A stretch of DNA of 64,000 nt. Origin: Cladosporium sp. IMV 00045 (Eukaryota > Ascomycota > Dothideomycetes > Cladosporiales > Cladosporiaceae). This document shows positions 9,458-21,015 of the stretch, one piece after another. The first letter of the stretch is position 1, and every line of letters begins with the position of its first letter. A program made the position numbers and the translations under genes. The DNA lies in assembly GCA_001931905.2 (NCBI GenBank), contig MSJI02000706.1:52717-116716 (forward strand), given 5' to 3'. The notes under the pieces were generated by a model that saw nothing but the letters and a program-made list of their open reading frames with translations, made no database searches and had not been told where the DNA came from.

Positions 9458-11839
9458 CTACACCCCCTCGCGCTCCTTCTTAACACCCCCATCCCCCTCC
9501 ACCGCCACCTTCACCTCCTCTACCTCCCCACTCGGCGCAAACCCCTCCGGCACGCCCCTCGCCGGCCTCCCCAGCCTCAACTTCACCGCCGTCTGCGGCC
9601 CCACCCAGGCGCCCAAAAACCCACACCAAGCGCTGCCGCCCGCCACGAGCCTCTGCACGATTTTGTAAGTCTGCAAATCCGCGTATGGCAAACCCGTTTT
9701 CGGGTCCGTGTACTTCGCCGCCCAGCCGGTGACGGCGCATTTGGGCTTGTGCGGCGGTTCCGGGAGGGCGTCGAGGCGGTTGCGCTTCAGCGTGCGGGAG
9801 AGGTAGCGGGTTTCTTCGGCGGAGAGGCGGGGGTGGGAGTTGGGGATGAGGGTTCTGGAGAGGGGGGTGGGTTCTAGTGGGTTGTGTTGGGACAGGAGGC
9901 TTTTGCGCGAGCGGGTTGGTGGAGGTGGGGGGATGTTGGAGAGCGAGGGGAAGGCGTCGAGAATGAGGAGGGTCCGTTGCGCTTGTTCGCGGAGGGGTGG
10001 GGCGGGGGGAGGAGGTGGTGCTTGAGGGGCGGTGGTGGTGTTGTTTGTGCTGCTGTCGTTGGCGCCGGGGATTGGTTGTGGCGTGGCGGAGAATGTCATC
10101 GTACCAGGGAGACTGCCGGGTTGTGACGGTAGAGACTGTGGGACCTGGGGTGGCATTGGTGTGGACGATGCTGAGAGCTGCTCCGGTTGTATGGAAAGAT
10201 TCGGCATTGCTGTAGAGGTTTGTGTTGGATCTTGTTGCGGCTGAGACTCCGCTGTGAAGACTTGAGCGGGTGCTTGAGGATTGATCGTGTTCAAGGCTGG
10301 TGCACTTGGAGTATACGGCACCTCTGCGGCTAGCGGTTTGGACTCGGCCTGCGCTGCGTACTCGTGTATTCCAGATAACCAGGAATCTGCAGCGCCACCA
10401 GTAGGCTGAACATGCCGCTCTGTGTTCTGCTCCACCAGCGGTTCGACGGGAAGTGGCTGCTCATCCGGATTGCCCATGGCCAATTCGTCTCTTGGAAGCT
10501 CTTCAACAATACCCATGTCATCTTTCGGAGGCCCTTCCCCAACACCGCCACGTTCTATAGCAGACGCATTCTCCAAAGTGGGAGCATCTTCCATCGCCTG
10601 GTCTGCAGTACCAGGTCTTGAGGAAGACTCACCACCCCAATCAATGAGATCCATAGCGGCCTTCTCATTTTCCTTCTTCGCCGCCTCCGCCTGCTCAGCC
10701 TCAATCCGCTCAACCTCAACACGCTCCCTCTCCTTCCTCTCCTCCTCCAACCTCTCCAACTCCCTCAACCTCGCTTCCTCAGCCTGTCTCCTCGCCTCCT
10801 CCCTCGCCTCTTCCTCCCTCCTCTCTGCCTCCCTCCTAGCCTCCTCCGCCTTCCTCTCCGCCTCAATCCTCGCCTCTTCATCTTTCTTCTTCGCCTCCAC
10901 CTCCCACTCGGCCATAGTCGTCGACCCCAACCTCTTAACCCTCAACTTCCCATCCTCAAAAACCCCACTCCCACTCCACCACCTCATAACCGGCCCCTCA
11001 ATATCCCTCTTCCTCTTCGCCGCCAACGCCTCCTCCCTCAACCGAATCCTCTCCGCCTCCTCCCTCTCCGTCCTCCCCAACTCCTTGGCCGTCTCCTTCT
11101 CAATCCTCCTACACTTCTCAAACCGCTCCTCCTGCGTCAACGGCAAGCGATCCGTCATCCTCACGCGCTTCGCAGCATTCTCCATCAATCTCTTCTGCTT
11201 CTCACTCCTCTGCGCGCTCTCCTTCAAATTCGCATGAATGACCTCTCGATTCTTCACCGCCAGCTCGCGCCTGCTCTGCCTCGTCGGCGCATCCGCCGCT
11301 TCGGGCAACCAATTGCTTCGCTCGCTTTTCTTCTTCTTCTTCCGCGCCAGCTGCCGCGCCGCTTCCTCGCTGTCTTCCACAGTATCCTCCTCCCCATCTC
11401 CTCCCTTAACATCATCAGCAAGCTTGACCCTCTTCTTCTTCGGCGCCGCCAGCCCTGGGATCCGCATCCTCGCATCCGCCACTTTGCGCTTCTTCCTCTG
11501 CTCCGCGCGCTCTGCTTTCTTCAACTCCCGCTCGCCCTCGTCGTCGTCCCCATCCGCTGCGCCGGCGTCTTCGTCGCTCGACGAGCTCTCCATCGCGGCA
11601 TCGTCGTCTTCGCGATCCGACGCAAAGTAGTCTTCGGCATCTTCCGCTTCGTCTTCGGCGAGGAGTTCTTTCTGCAGTTCTTCGTCGTCGAGGTTCGCGC
11701 GCAGAGTTTCGTATAGGTTGCCGGCTGTGCGGCGTTTGGCGCGCGTGGCGACGAGGCCGGATTTGGCGATGTCTTCTTCTTCGTTTTCGGAGCCTGAGGA
11801 GGCGCTTGAGGATGAGAGGTCGTCGTCATCGGCGGACAT
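9458..11839 (-). CDS. swc2: VPS72/YL1 (Swc2), SWR1 complex H2A.Z-binding subunit, copy 1
   Basis: 793 aa, no intron. The start chosen is MSADDDD at 11839; the frame is open to 11950 (MSIFANPRK), in both copies, but that extension does not belong to the family. The YL1 N-terminal domain shows KRRTAGNLYETLRANL, then long Asp/Glu tracts and KRKVADARMR, consistent with histone H2A.Z-H2B binding. The middle is a Glu/Arg/Ala coiled coil (about residues 320-410), then a Pro/Gln-rich low-complexity region. The YL1_C domain near the end has CAVTGWAAKYTDPKTGLPYA and FLGAWVGP. The protein delivers H2A.Z to the SWR1 remodeller in the nucleus. Confidence 0.9.
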   Translation of the reverse strand: MSADDDDLSSSSASSGSENEEEDIAKSGLVATRAKRRTAGNLYETLRANLDDEELQKELLAEDEAEDAEDYFASDREDDDAAMESSSSDEDAGAADGDDDEGERELKKAERAEQRKKRKVADARMRIPGLAAPKKKRVKLADDVKGGDGEEDTVEDSEEAARQLARKKKKKSERSNWLPEAADAPTRQSRRELAVKNREVIHANLKESAQRSEKQKRLMENAAKRVRMTDRLPLTQEERFEKCRRIEKETAKELGRTEREEAERIRLREEALAAKRKRDIEGPVMRWWSGSGVFEDGKLRVKRLGSTTMAEWEVEAKKKDEEARIEAERKAEEARREAERREEEAREEARRQAEEARLRELERLEEERKERERVEVERIEAEQAEAAKKENEKAAMDLIDWGGESSSRPGTADQAMEDAPTLENASAIERGGVGEGPPKDDMGIVEELPRDELAMGNPDEQPLPVEPLVEQNTERHVQPTGGAADSWLSGIHEYAAQAESKPLAAEVPYTPSAPALNTINPQAPAQVFTAESQPQQDPTQTSTAMPNLSIQPEQLSASSTPMPPQVPQSLPSQPGSLPGTMTFSATPQPIPGANDSSTNNTTTAPQAPPPPPAPPLREQAQRTLLILDAFPSLSNIPPPPPTRSRKSLLSQHNPLEPTPLSRTLIPNSHPRLSAEETRYLSRTLKRNRLDALPEPPHKPKCAVTGWAAKYTDPKTGLPYADLQTYKIVQRLVAGGSAWCGFLGAWVGPQTAVKLRLGRPARGVPEGFAPSGEVEEVKVAVEGDGGVKKEREGV

Positions 11840-12253
11840 TTTTGCTGTGCAGTGTTGTGGGTTTGAAGGTGGGATGGATTGGATGGTGGACGAAAGCGAG
11901 AGTGTTTCGCGAAGTTGGAGCGACTTTCTGGGGTTCGCGAAGATCGACATGTGACAGCGGCGGGTCCGCTTGGTCCGCGAACGCCATTCACTCTTTTACA
12001 TATAGGTAGCATAGAAGTACCAACTGTGCATTACAAAATCAAACCATGACCACACACTCTGAGAAATAGCAAACGTTCTTCTGGTTTGTAAATTGTTTCG
12101 CGTGCGTTAATCGTTCAAAAACACTCACTAAACGTGCCGTATCTATTACACACTAAACTAGTCGCTGTCTGTTCCATCCCGATGTATCGTCATCAAGTTG
12201 AAAACCCAGGTTTCTTCAATCACCAAAAACCAAGCTTTACTCTTAGTAGGTAC
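11840..12253. other. Intergenic between SWC2 and SNX41, copy 1
   Basis: These 414 bp hold the SWC2 promoter and the 3' end of SNX41. No independent gene is visible. The corresponding region in copy 2 (26063-26468) shows small indels. Confidence 0.5.
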
Positions 12254-14333
12254 CTACCTCACTTCGATCTTTGAAATCTCTCCTTTGGCGTTCTGCCACT
12301 CGTGCATGCTGCGTTTGCTCCATTCGAGATGCGCGCGGGCGAAATTGAGCTGTGAAGAAGCGTATTAGCGAAATGTGGTCACGAATTCTTCATCACACAT
12401 ATAAGAACGAGACAAGTCCAGCCATGCGTCCAAGTATATGCATGAAAGAACAGAGAAAGGTAACTCACCATATAATTCGTCAAATCCTCCTCCTTCTCGC
12501 CCTGGAATCGTCTCAACTCCTCCATGACGCCCGAACTGGCATCCGTGACGTCCTTCTTGCTCACTTCGAGAGCCTCCTCAAGATGGCTCAGACTCTCCTT
12601 CGTCTTGCCCAGAGCGTCTCGCCTCGCGCGTTCGGGGTCCGTGTCCGTAACGCCCTGGATGGCGTGCGTCAGGCGGCCGAAGAGTTTATTCGCAACGCCG
12701 CTTGTGGCGCGTCGGTGCGTGCCGTTGGTCGGTGGAGGCGAAGGGGGAGATGAGGGGTATCCAGCGCCGGGCTCGCCTTGTTGCGCGGTCGGCACGCTGG
12801 AGCTGCGCGTGTTGGGAGGGAAGTCGGAGTCGACGGAGTTGTTGTCTTCCTCGCGGTATTGTCTGCTCCGGTCAGATTGGCTGGCGCTGCTGGCACTGCG
12901 GCGGGGGGTGTTGGAGTGCATGCCGGACGAGGTCATGTACTGTTCTATGCGTTTCGCTTCGGCTTCGGATCGTTCGAGTTGCTCCAGGGTCATGCGCTTC
13001 TTCTCCAATTCGTCGCGGGTCATTTCTTCCTGGATGCGCTTGAGCACGCGGAATTTGAGCACGCTGCGCACGACGGATGCGAACTGTGCGCTTTCGCGCA
13101 TCGGTTCTGCGAAGCCGGCGGAGAGCGCTGAGCCCATGTCTCGAGAGGCGATGTATGTGTAGTCGCACGCTTGACCTGTCTTTTCAATGGCGTGCGCTAC
13201 GCTTGCGCTTTGTTCGCTCAGCGAGAAAGCATTGTAGCGCGCACCGAGGTCCATCAAATCATCTCCCAGGCTGTACAAATGGCGCAAGATTCGCTGGTTG
13301 ACTTTTTCCATCGAACCGGTCAGGAGGGTTTCCAATTCCTTTGTATTGCCCTCGAATGAAGAGAAGTAAGGGTCCATCTCGTCCTCCTGGAGAGTTTGGT
13401 CCTTCGGCGGGAAGCGAGCATACTGTATGGTTGGTGTGCTGTGAGATGCAGCCGAAGGCAATGTAGTCTGGGCTGGCGGTGAGACAGGCGTGCCGCTAGA
13501 GCTGACAGAACCAGACCTGAGCTTTGCGCTTTGGCTAGGCACAGGCAGCCACTGGTGTCCTTCAGTCGGGTTGGCAGGATCCAGGGGCGGCGCTTTCAGG
13601 TTGTTTTTGGGAATGGAGGCTACGGGGTGCGAGTGCAGCACTTCACTCCAGCTAGCATTCGGGTCCAGGAAGCGCCACCATACACCATCTTCCCGCACGT
13701 ATTTCATGCGCCTGCACCTGTTGAGGAAAGTCGCAAGCATACGCTGCCTCAACTCAATGATCCCCGCGTCCTCTTTGGCTTTCGTTGGCTTTGCCGCATA
13801 ATCCGCAAACGAGTGTTTCTCGGGAATTGGCGGAATGATCAAGGTGGGATGGAGGGCGACGAGAGTCGAGCGCAGCGAAGCGAATTCCGAATACCTTCTC
13901 TTGACTTCCAAGTCGCCGGTGCGAATAGTGTACGTTATGTAGTTGCCGCCGCCTTCGTGGTTCTTCCCAGCGTGTGTTATCTGGATGTCGAGCTCGGGGT
14001 GCTCCCATAGTATCTGCTGAATGCGACTGTCGTAGCCGCCCTTGGGAGGGTCGATCTTGGGACCTTTTGGACGGTCGTCGTCGAGCTCTTCGTCGCTGAG
14101 GTCGGCATTGTGGGAGATAAAGTGAGGGCGGTGGTCAGGCGACGAGGCCTCGGATGGTGGGGTGGAGGGTCGGTTGAAGCCTGGTCGGTCAATAGTTGCT
14201 CTGCTAGCAGACAGATGCCTCTCTGAAGCATTGGTACGAGAGACTCACGTTCGCCTGGACTGTGAATATCGCTTCCCTCGCTGTCCCGGCGTTGGAAAGA
14301 GCCGTAGGGATTGTTGTCCTCGTCGTCCCACAT
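12254..14333 (-). CDS. snx41: Sorting nexin Snx41 (PX-BAR, Atg20-related), copy 1
   Basis: complement(join(12254..12349, 12469..14180, 14249..14333)), 630 aa. The short first exon encodes MWDDEDNNPYGSFQRRDS, the usual start of fungal Snx41. Intron 1 (68 bp) ends GACCAG and restores the frame at RFNRPSTPPSEASS. The PX domain (about residues 70-190) carries IQITHAGKNHEGG, the phosphoinositide-binding region VKRRYSEFASLRSTL and FLNRC. A long BAR-type helical region follows, interrupted by a Ser/Pro-rich insert, and ends LEWSKRSMHEWQNAKGEISK in the last exon. Snx41/Atg20 proteins bind PI3P on endosomes and act in SNARE retrieval and selective autophagy. Exon lengths are identical in copy 2. Confidence 0.9.
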
Positions 14334-15052
14334 GATTGCGGAGAGGATGCTTGCGCGGTGATGCAGTGACAGTGGCGGGCGGGCGGCTTCTCGTTGATGG
14401 TTGAATGGGTATCAGGTTGGGAGAGAGCGTCTTTCAGAAGGTTTGTATGTAGCTGGGCGCGTAGCAAGCAGTAGGACGACGAGTGGATGGTGGTGCTTGG
14501 TGGATGTCGGATGCCTGCAGTAGTGAGCTCGAGCCGTCGTTGGCTTGAGGCTGGGCGACGAGGAGGAGCTGGCGATGACCGACGTCATGCCCTACTGCAA
14601 TACAATATTCCTCCGGTTTGTACTAACAGCTAACACACAGATGGAGTTCTGTTTACACGTACCTGTATTTGATAGGCACATACAGTTGTAGACCATGGCT
14701 GCTTACATTTATTTTTGATTTATCTTTTGCGTTGCTTGATAGCTATAAACAGTGATGATGTACATGTTTCTTGATCAGCTGCCCTCACTTACCAGGTAGA
14801 CTCACCTTTGTTACACGAACCACGTGGAAACAGCAATCTTCAAACCGGCAAAGACCAGCACCACATCCAATGCATTCACGACAACAACGCCTTCTCCCGC
14901 GCATGTTCCGGTCATTCCAGAAAACTTGGAAGATATTCTTCTCAGGCCAGACATTCAGACCCCAACTGCCGACTCTTTCGCCACGGCACATGCCCCCAGC
15001 ACGCTTCAAACAAATCTCAATCCAAACCTTCACCACCAACCAACCACGCACC
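14334..15052. promoter_or_regulatory. Divergent promoter, SNX41 / OGFr protein, copy 1
   Basis: The left part is GT-rich leader of SNX41. The right part includes a frame open upstream of the OGFr start from 14771; its last ~190 bp are conserved as protein in copy 2 and may be coding (see the OGFr entry). The stretch 14520-14760 differs markedly from copy 2, including indels. Confidence 0.45.
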
Positions 15053-15676
15053 ATGTCAACCACCCGCGAACCATTTCTCATTCGCTTCTTTGACCCTACA
15101 ACTGCCTCCCCGGACTTGCGCGGCCGCACCCTCACCACCATCCTATCATGGTCCGACACCGATCTCGAGCGATCTCACGACTACATCCAGACCGTCTTCC
15201 CCCTGCCAGAAGGAAGCATGTTCCAAGACGCCCAACTGATCACTCCCAACATCCGCAATGCCTTCCTCTCCCAGCCGGAGCTCCGCGCCAGTCTTCACAC
15301 CGCCTTTGAGCGCATGCTCGCCTTCTACGGCCTGCAATTATCGCATCGCCAGACTGAGCGGGAAGATGGCACGACGGACTCTGTGCAAGAAGTGACTCGA
15401 GGGCCGAACTTTGATTCGAATTCCAGGAATTGGGTTACTCGGTTCAATCATAATCACTTGCGTTTGACGAGGATTCTACGCTCGTTGCGTTTGCTGGGGT
15501 TGGGTGAGGACGCAGCTGCTCTGCATGAGTTTTTGGCAAATGATGAGGATGTGATGAGTAGGGTGTCACCGCGCAGCCAGATGTACTGGCGTCGTGCGGC
15601 TGAGAGACCTCTTCATTTGTCGCCTGATGAGGATGATGATGATGCGGAGGGAATTGAGTGGTTGAGGGAGACTTGA
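15053..15676 (+). CDS. Opioid growth factor receptor (OGFr) conserved-domain protein, copy 1
   Basis: 207 aa from MSTTREPF. The OGFr N-terminal domain signature is visible: ILSWSDTDLERSHDYIQTVF followed by PLPEGS, then LRASLHTAFERMLAFYGLQL, WVTRFNHNHLRLTRILRSLR and LLGLGEDAAALHEFL. The C-terminus is acidic. The family is found in fungi, bacteria and animals; the fungal role is unknown. The frame is open upstream and encodes a conserved Arg/Ser/Thr-rich stretch (from MHSRQQRLL or the MFRSFQK Met) in both copies, which could be a mitochondrial presequence, so the true start may be near 14870-14900. Confidence 0.82.
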   Translation: MSTTREPFLIRFFDPTTASPDLRGRTLTTILSWSDTDLERSHDYIQTVFPLPEGSMFQDAQLITPNIRNAFLSQPELRASLHTAFERMLAFYGLQLSHRQTEREDGTTDSVQEVTRGPNFDSNSRNWVTRFNHNHLRLTRILRSLRLLGLGEDAAALHEFLANDEDVMSRVSPRSQMYWRRAAERPLHLSPDEDDDDAEGIEWLRET

Positions 15677-15934
15677 ACCAAGACGAGGACTGTAACAGAG
15701 TTCGCGGCATGCTTCCAGGGAGGATCACGTGCAAATGCTCTCATATGAGTGAAGTGAAGGCCTGGCTTCGGGACCTCCCGTGAGTATGCGTTCGCTCCTT
15801 CCTTCCTTTCATGTGCTCACGCTCTTGCCCTCTCTCCCTCTCCCTCTCTACCTCCTCTCGTGCAAACATCTGTTTGTAATTGACCGATGCCCGTACCTTG
15901 CTTTTCTTCCTCGCCAACAGAGTCACGAGCAGCC

Positions 15935-17541
15935 ATGCCGAAACGCAAAGCAGCTGACGACCCTGTCCCACCGAATGCTTATGGCATCGAGCCTCCTGTT
16001 GCCTATTCCGTCCCGATGGGTCCGCAGCTCCCCAGGATAGCGGTACCTTCAAAGGACACCAAAGGATCGCATCTCAATGCGCTCTTAGTACGCACACAAG
16101 ATTTTCATGTCGCCATCAGTATGATCATCCTGGGTAGTGAAACCCTCAAAGCCTGGTTTGCCTACCGACTGTGTAACCCTGGTGGAGTCGGCACCAAATG
16201 GGCGGAAATCGAGACTTTTCTCGTTGATTCAGATTCCTCATTGCCAAAGGAGTACCAGGAACAGAACAATGACTTCGAGATACAAAATGTCGGTCTGGAC
16301 GACTTGAAATCGCCGGAGTTTCGCGCTCAGGCGGTCTTTACGCTCATGCGAAGAATCCAGGCTAACCCCACTGGCACACTGAAACGGGGCAAACGGCTGA
16401 GATATCACCCCTACTATCAGACCCAGCTACATAAGTGTTTTCTCGCATACCGATTCCTCATGTTCATCACGTACTACACCAGCAAATCGAGGAGTTTTAG
16501 CATCTTTCGTCCAATTGCACAAAACAAGATCAGGGCGTGGGAAAGGAGCCCGCAGGGAAAAGTTGGCGTTGCATGTGAGATGCTCATCGAAGGTAAGCTT
16601 CAATTCTTCTACCGCATTGTGTTGTGCCCGTCTGATTGTGAATAGCCCGTGGATGGCACCGTTAACCTACCGGACAGTAAGATAGCACCGAAGAAGACGG
16701 CGACAGCGGCATATCCGACAACGAGTCCCAGTCCAACCAGAGGGGTCTTAGCTCCAAGAAAGTTTTGTTCACCCACAACGACGCATGCCGCAAACTAGGC
16801 CTGAATTCCATCTTCAGGGATGATTCGAACGGATTGGCGACACTCATTGATACGCTCCGCACTTGTTTTGACTGGCCAGACAACGTTGATGTCACAAAAG
16901 TCCTAAGTCATACTGACGGGACGGACGGGTTGGACGGGCGGGTCATTCACGTGGAAGACTTCGGAGAGCTATGGCAAGTCATTGATTCAGGAGATTCGCC
17001 GTTCTTCGTCCTTACCACGTCTGCTGTGGATCAGCGCCCAAATTAGAATTTTGAGGCCGGGATTGAGCAAGATGACAAACAAGACCTCAGCAACCGTTCA
17101 ATTTTCAAGCTTGAAGCCCTTGTCCAGGACTTGAGCGAACGAGATTCTAAAACTGCCAAGGCACTCTTTCACCTCCTCCGAGAAAAAGCCAGCCTCGTCA
17201 ACGACCTGGAGGAAAAGCTCGTATCTGAGCTCAAGCATCTCTTCATGCCAATAAAAGATCGCTTCGATGAGGAATTGATGCGCATCTCTGGAGTGAAAAC
17301 AATTTTTGACCAGGTGGAGAAGGACGAGTTACCATTCCTTGCATTGAAATCAGTCGTGGAGGACCCCGCTCTAGATGAGCAGAAGCGGGAACATGCTCGC
17401 ATGCTCCTCCAGCTAAGCCGTGGAACTGACTACGATCTCAAGGCGGCGCTCTTGAGCATTTTAGCGCCAGTCAAACAACGCTGCCTTGGAGATTTGGAGC
17501 TTGTCTCCCAAGTCAAATCCATCCTCGAGAACGATGACTAG
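15935..17541 (+). pseudogene. Fast-diverging orphan gene, copy 1, apparently interrupted
   Basis: Exon 1 (15935-16592, 219 codons) starts MPKRKAADDPVPPN and ends at donor GTAAGC. If the acceptor matching copy 2 (TAG at 16643-16645) is used, exon 2 reads only a few codons before a TAA at 16663-16665, and a second in-frame TAA follows. After that the frame is open to a TAG at 17044-17046, then again for 164 codons to 17541. Copy 2 lacks the TAAs but shares the TAG. No domain recognised; conserved patches are TLKAWFAYR, AVFTLMRRIQ, HPYYQTQL and SFSIFRP. The last 164 residues look helical. It may be decayed, or spliced in a way I could not find. Confidence 0.5.
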
Positions 17542-17981
17542 TCAAAAGTGCAACCCGAGGATTTAGCACGGCGGCGTGCGTCTTTCGTGATGAGCATCAA
17601 CCTGCCAATCCTCTGCACTCCGCGTGTTCGACAGTTTTGCACTTGCTGCATGGTTATCGGTTGGAAGGGACTCGGTAGGTAAACCACCGAGCTTGCACGT
17701 GGCAACACAAGGTTCTGACGCAATACAGTTTGACGCGCACCACTAGTCAGTGCATAGCTTTCTTCATTTTGGGCCAACAGCAGCATCAGTCAATGGAAGT
17801 CGACGAGTGTCAGCGATCTTCATGCCCAAGAGTTTGGACCTTATCAACAGACAGAATCCCGCGAAATCAAATGAGCCCAGAAACCGTGATGAGCAAGCGT
17901 ACAGCAACACTCACATGCTACACCATGCAATGCAATGCTGATTTTCTCTATTACCTCATCTATCATGAAATCATTCATGGA
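17542..17981. other. Intergenic, diverged between copies
   Basis: Has little resemblance to the matching stretch of copy 2 until the shared ATGCAATGCAATGCTG at about 17925. No gene recognised. Contains the 3' ends of the orphan (+) and SFA1 (-). Confidence 0.45.
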
Positions 17982-19639
<1,658 letters not shown>

Positions 19640-19659
19640 NNNNNNNNNNNNNNNNNNNN
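19640..19659. other. Assembly gap, 20 N
   Basis: Exactly 20 unknown bases join the end of block copy 1 to the start of copy 2. A short round number is typical of a scaffolder placeholder, not a measured gap. A 15-A tract follows at 19676-19690. Confidence 0.99.
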
Positions 19660-19717
19660 AGCAACCCTTCAACAGAAAAAAAAAAAAAAACCCCCACCAA
19701 CCAAGCCACCCAAAACC

Positions 19718-20656
19718 ATGCCTCGCACCAAACCCTCCGACCCCTCCCTCGGAGAAGACGAAGACCTCCTCACAACCACCACTCCACCCACAATCGACCC
19801 CTACGCCGTCCTCTCCCTTGAACCCAACGCGACCGCCTCCCAAATCAAAACCGCCTACCGCAAAGCCGCCCTTCAACACCACCCCGACAAAGCCTCCCCC
19901 GACTCGCAAGCCTCCGCGCACGCCAAATTCCAAGAAATCGCCTTCGCATACGCAATCCTGAGCGACGAGCGACGGCGCGCTCGCTACGACGCCACGGGGC
20001 GCACGGAAGAGAGTCTCGATCCCGAGGACGGCGACGCGTTCGATTGGGTCAGCTATTACCGCGAGCAGTATAAGGATGTGGTGACTGAGGATGCGATTGA
20101 GAATTTCGCGAGCAAGTATAAGGGGTCGGAAGAGGAGAGGGGGGATTTGCTCGCTTGGTATGTCAAGTGTGAGGGCGATATGAGGCAGGTGTACAGGAAT
20201 GTCATGCTGTCGGATATGGCGGAGGATGAGGAGAGGTTTAGGGGGATCATCGACGGGGCGATTGAGAGTGGTGAGGTGGAGGGGCTTGAGGCGTATGTGG
20301 GCGAGAGTGAGGCGAAGAGGAATAAGAGGGTGGATGCTGCGAGGAAGAAGAAGGAGAAGGAGGCGAGGGAGGCGGAGAGGCATGCGGAGGATTTGGGGTT
20401 GGGGGATAAGAAGAAGAAAGAGAAGAAAGAGAGGAAGAAGGGGACTGATGAATACGAAGACATGGGAGATCTCGCTGCGTTGATTGGGCAAAGGCAGAAA
20501 GGCAGGGCGGAGGGCTTTCTGGCGGATTTGGAGGCCAAGTATGCGCCGAAAGGGAAGGCCAAGGGTGGCGCGAAGAGGGAGATGGAGGAGCCTCCCGAAG
20601 AGGCGTTCGCGAAGACTGAGGCTGGGAGGAAGAGTAAGCGGACGAAGAAGAACTGA
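19718..20656 (+). CDS. DNAJC9-like J-domain protein, copy 2
   Basis: Single exon, 312 aa. Same architecture as the gene at 5469: J domain with HPD in QHHPDKASPDSQ, acidic helical middle, basic KKKEKK tail. It is three residues shorter, all in the N-terminus, where MPRTKPSDPSLGEDEDLL replaces the copy 1 sequence. The 5' leader is cut by the N gap only 58 bp upstream, so most of its promoter is missing from the assembly. Confidence 0.8.
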   Translation: MPRTKPSDPSLGEDEDLLTTTTPPTIDPYAVLSLEPNATASQIKTAYRKAALQHHPDKASPDSQASAHAKFQEIAFAYAILSDERRRARYDATGRTEESLDPEDGDAFDWVSYYREQYKDVVTEDAIENFASKYKGSEEERGDLLAWYVKCEGDMRQVYRNVMLSDMAEDEERFRGIIDGAIESGEVEGLEAYVGESEAKRNKRVDAARKKKEKEAREAERHAEDLGLGDKKKKEKKERKKGTDEYEDMGDLAALIGQRQKGRAEGFLADLEAKYAPKGKAKGGAKREMEEPPEEAFAKTEAGRKSKRTKKN

Positions 20657-21015
20657 TCAGGGGTGGAGAGGAGCAGACATGCGACAATTTTTATTTGGTT
20701 TTTTGCAAGGGAATACTTGACGTAAGGGCATCGGACAGCGAGGCGTTTTGCTGGGATTGTTACAAGAATGGCATCCTCGGTGGCTCATGATGATTGAACA
20801 GACTGGGGAACTTGGGAACGTGGCAAGGCAAGGCATTAGGGTACATAGCACATACAAATGAACAGGACTTGGACCTCCTCGATTGGGTTTTAGTCAATCA
20901 GGCTCAACTTCGTCATTTCGATGCGCGTCCTCAAGAGCAATATAATGTCGAATGAACAAGAATTGAATTGAATCAACAATCAGTAGAACTATGCTATGCC
21001 ACACCGGCGTCTGAA
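20657..21015. other. Convergent 3' intergenic, copy 2
   Basis: Equivalent of 6417-6775; no coding frame of interest. Confidence 0.5.

Noticed and set aside
10422..11716. Long plus-strand frames over SWC2 (and 24648-25927 in copy 2), Ser/Leu-rich
   Set aside because: They are complements of the Glu/Arg coiled-coil codons of SWC2; the presence in both copies only reflects the conserved sense protein.
11840..11950. Upstream start of SWC2 at MSIFANPRK, open in both copies
   Set aside because: The family begins with the acidic MSADDD-type sequence; a presequence-like extension does not suit a nuclear protein.
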